Of a stretch of 5,088 nt of DNA, positions 3,981 to 5,088 are shown piece after piece. Each line of letters starts with the position of its first letter. Position 1 is the stretch's first letter. The position numbers and the translations under genes were made by a program. The notes beneath the pieces are model-generated. The model ran no database searches. It saw only the letters and a list, made by a program, of their open reading frames with translations, and was not told the DNA's origin. This DNA is from CAZKCI01 sp964551475 (GTDB taxonomy: Bacteria > Auribacterota > Erginobacteria > Erginobacterales > CAZKCI01), in NCBI GenBank assembly GCA_964551475.1, contig CAZKCI010000132.1:1-5088 (forward strand), given 5' to 3'.

Positions 3981-5088
3981 TTATAGCCAGCTTTTGACGT
4001 ATCCCGCCGACTCGGCTTCCGCTTCGGTGCGGAAATATTCCCTCTCCTCCGGCGGTATGTAGCGGGAGTTTTTATCTCCCGGCAGATGGTAGATCAGCAT
4101 CACGCGGTCGGCGATGATCAGGCCGGCCTTCTCGGGAGGAGTCTCATACTCCGGATTGAACGCCCTCCCCGGAAACTCCCGAGCGATCGAGCGCCCGTCG
4201 CAGGAGAGAACGATCGTCCCCCGTTCGTCGGTGCGGAGAACCTCCGCCCCGGCCTCCCTCAGGCGTTTCAGCGTGTCGGGATGAGGATGGCCGAAGGAGT
4301 TCCACTCCCCGACACTGATCACCGCCAGGCGGGGGGAGACGCTGGAGAGAAAGCGGGCTGAAGAGGAGGCGCGGGAACCGTGGTGGGCAACCTTGAGAAC
4401 CGTGACCTTCCCGATCCCGCCCCGTTTCATCATCTCATTTTCTACTTTCTCTCCGACATCCCCGGCGAACAGGACGATGATATCCCGGCAGGCGAGTCGG
4501 CAGACGACGGAGGCGTTGTTGTTGTCTTTGGGGAGGGAAGCTCCCGGGTGGAAAAGGCGGATCTCCGCCGCTCCAAAGGCGAAACGGTCCCCCGCCCTAC
4601 CCTGCTTATAGATCGTCTTCGGCGAAGACCGGATGGCCTCCAGGAACTTCTGATAGGTAACGGTGGTGTGCGCCTTGCCGGAATCGACGACCATGCCGAC
4701 CGGGAACCTTTTCAGAACATTGATCAGCCCCCCGATGTGGTCGCCGTCGGGGTGGGTGGCTATTATCAGGTCGATCCGCTCTACTCCGACTTTCTTCAGA
4801 TATGAGATCAGGAAGGGGTAGCAGTCGATCGGACCCCCGTCGATCAGGATGGCCGAGCCGTCCGGGCATTGAACCAGGGCCGAATCCCCCTGGCCGACGT
4901 CGATGAAATGGACGCGGAGGGGGTGGCGGGCGGCCTTCTCCTCCGCCCGCGCCTTTTCGATCGCCTCGATCCGCGAACGGCACTCCTGGAGGCGGACGGC
5001 CAGGCCCGGGCGATTGGCCTCCGGAGCGGCGGCGAGAAGGGACTCGTAGATCGCGGCGGCGGAGAGGTACTTCGGGAGCGCCCCGGCG
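3981..5088 (-). CDS. ComEC/Rec2-like MBL-fold hydrolase, 5' end beyond window
   Basis: The minus-strand frame ending at TAA (3983-3981) stays open to the right edge, giving 368 residues. Positions count from the edge. Residues 4-54 are helical and TPR-like, with charged sequence (ARAEEKAAR). Residues 59-69 (VHFIDVGQGDS), 80-85 (ILIDGG) and 111-120 (THPDGDHIGG) are the start of a ComEC-type metallo-beta-lactamase domain; H112, D114, D116 and H117 form the metal motif. NNNASVV (189-195), LFAGD (206-210), AHHGS (234-238) and GHPHP (266-270) complete it, so the active site looks intact. The end, residues 332-368 (YHLPG, then EYFRTEAEAESAGYVKS), resembles the small domain found after thermonucleases and other ComEC-like proteins, here without cysteines. 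No ComEC membrane channel is seen. A soluble or secreted nuclease or phosphodiesterase is likely. The Met at 4694 is internal, since conserved motifs precede it. Confidence 0.93.
   Translation of the reverse strand, partial: AGALPKYLSAAAIYESLLAAAPEANRPGLAVRLQECRSRIEAIEKARAEEKAARHPLRVHFIDVGQGDSALVQCPDGSAILIDGGPIDCYPFLISYLKKVGVERIDLIIATHPDGDHIGGLINVLKRFPVGMVVDSGKAHTTVTYQKFLEAIRSSPKTIYKQGRAGDRFAFGAAEIRLFHPGASLPKDNNNASVVCRLACRDIIVLFAGDVGEKVENEMMKRGGIGKVTVLKVAHHGSRASSSARFLSSVSPRLAVISVGEWNSFGHPHPDTLKRLREAGAEVLRTDERGTIVLSCDGRSIAREFPGRAFNPEYETPPEKAGLIIADRVMLIYHLPGDKNSRYIPPEEREYFRTEAEAESAGYVKSWL

Noticed and set aside
3981..4694. Hydrolase starting at the Met codon at 4694
   Set aside because: The frame is open upstream to the window edge and encodes the essential metal-binding motif before this Met, so it is an internal methionine.
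4606..4983. Minus-strand 125-residue ORF overlapping the hydrolase
   Set aside because: It is a different frame from the hydrolase, arginine/proline-rich, and covers the region where the true frame encodes VGQGDS and HPDGDH.

Overview
This is a GC-rich stretch of a bacterial chromosome, probably from an uncultivated or little-studied Gram-negative lineage. Deltaproteobacteria-like or PVC-like groups fit the gene mix and the abundant intergenic repeats, but no marker gene is present and this placement is a guess. Four protein-coding genes are clear: a Memo-family protein, a B12-binding radical SAM enzyme, a YbhN/UPF0104-type membrane protein and a ComEC-like metallo-beta-lactamase-fold hydrolase. 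Two small genes are weaker.

Left part (1-868), minus strand: the first 85 codons of a Memo-family (AmmeMemoRadiSam protein B) gene run off the left edge. Upstream of it lie a short WG-repeat protein or remnant (284-574), whose 3' end is built from an in-frame 9-nt tandem repeat, and a 70-residue single-pass membrane protein (656-868), whose last codons lie inside a REP-like hairpin. A 112-base divergent region (869-980) holds a GGTGAA/TTCACC palindrome and separates these genes from the plus-strand genes.

Middle (981-3672), plus strand: a 497-residue cobalamin-binding-type radical SAM protein is followed, after a 154-base gap containing an inverted pair of 8-nt tandem repeats, by a 347-residue multi-pass membrane protein. 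The last ~20 residues of that protein are read from repeat DNA. The two may act together on a lipid, but this is inference from adjacency only.

Right part (3608-5088): a repeat island of about 370 bases lies between convergent genes. It holds three REP-like hairpins in alternating orientation, a pair of 65-base direct repeats each containing a hairpin that looks like a terminator for minus-strand transcripts, and a 30-bp-arm inverted repeat. The ComEC-like hydrolase is on the minus strand and continues past the right edge.

The most unusual aspect is the non-coding DNA. Four copies of a REP-like family (head TGTGGGAG, then a GC stem) and five islands of short tandem words with periods of 7, 8, 9 and 10 nt occupy most gene boundaries, and in three cases they supply the C-terminal codons of a gene.
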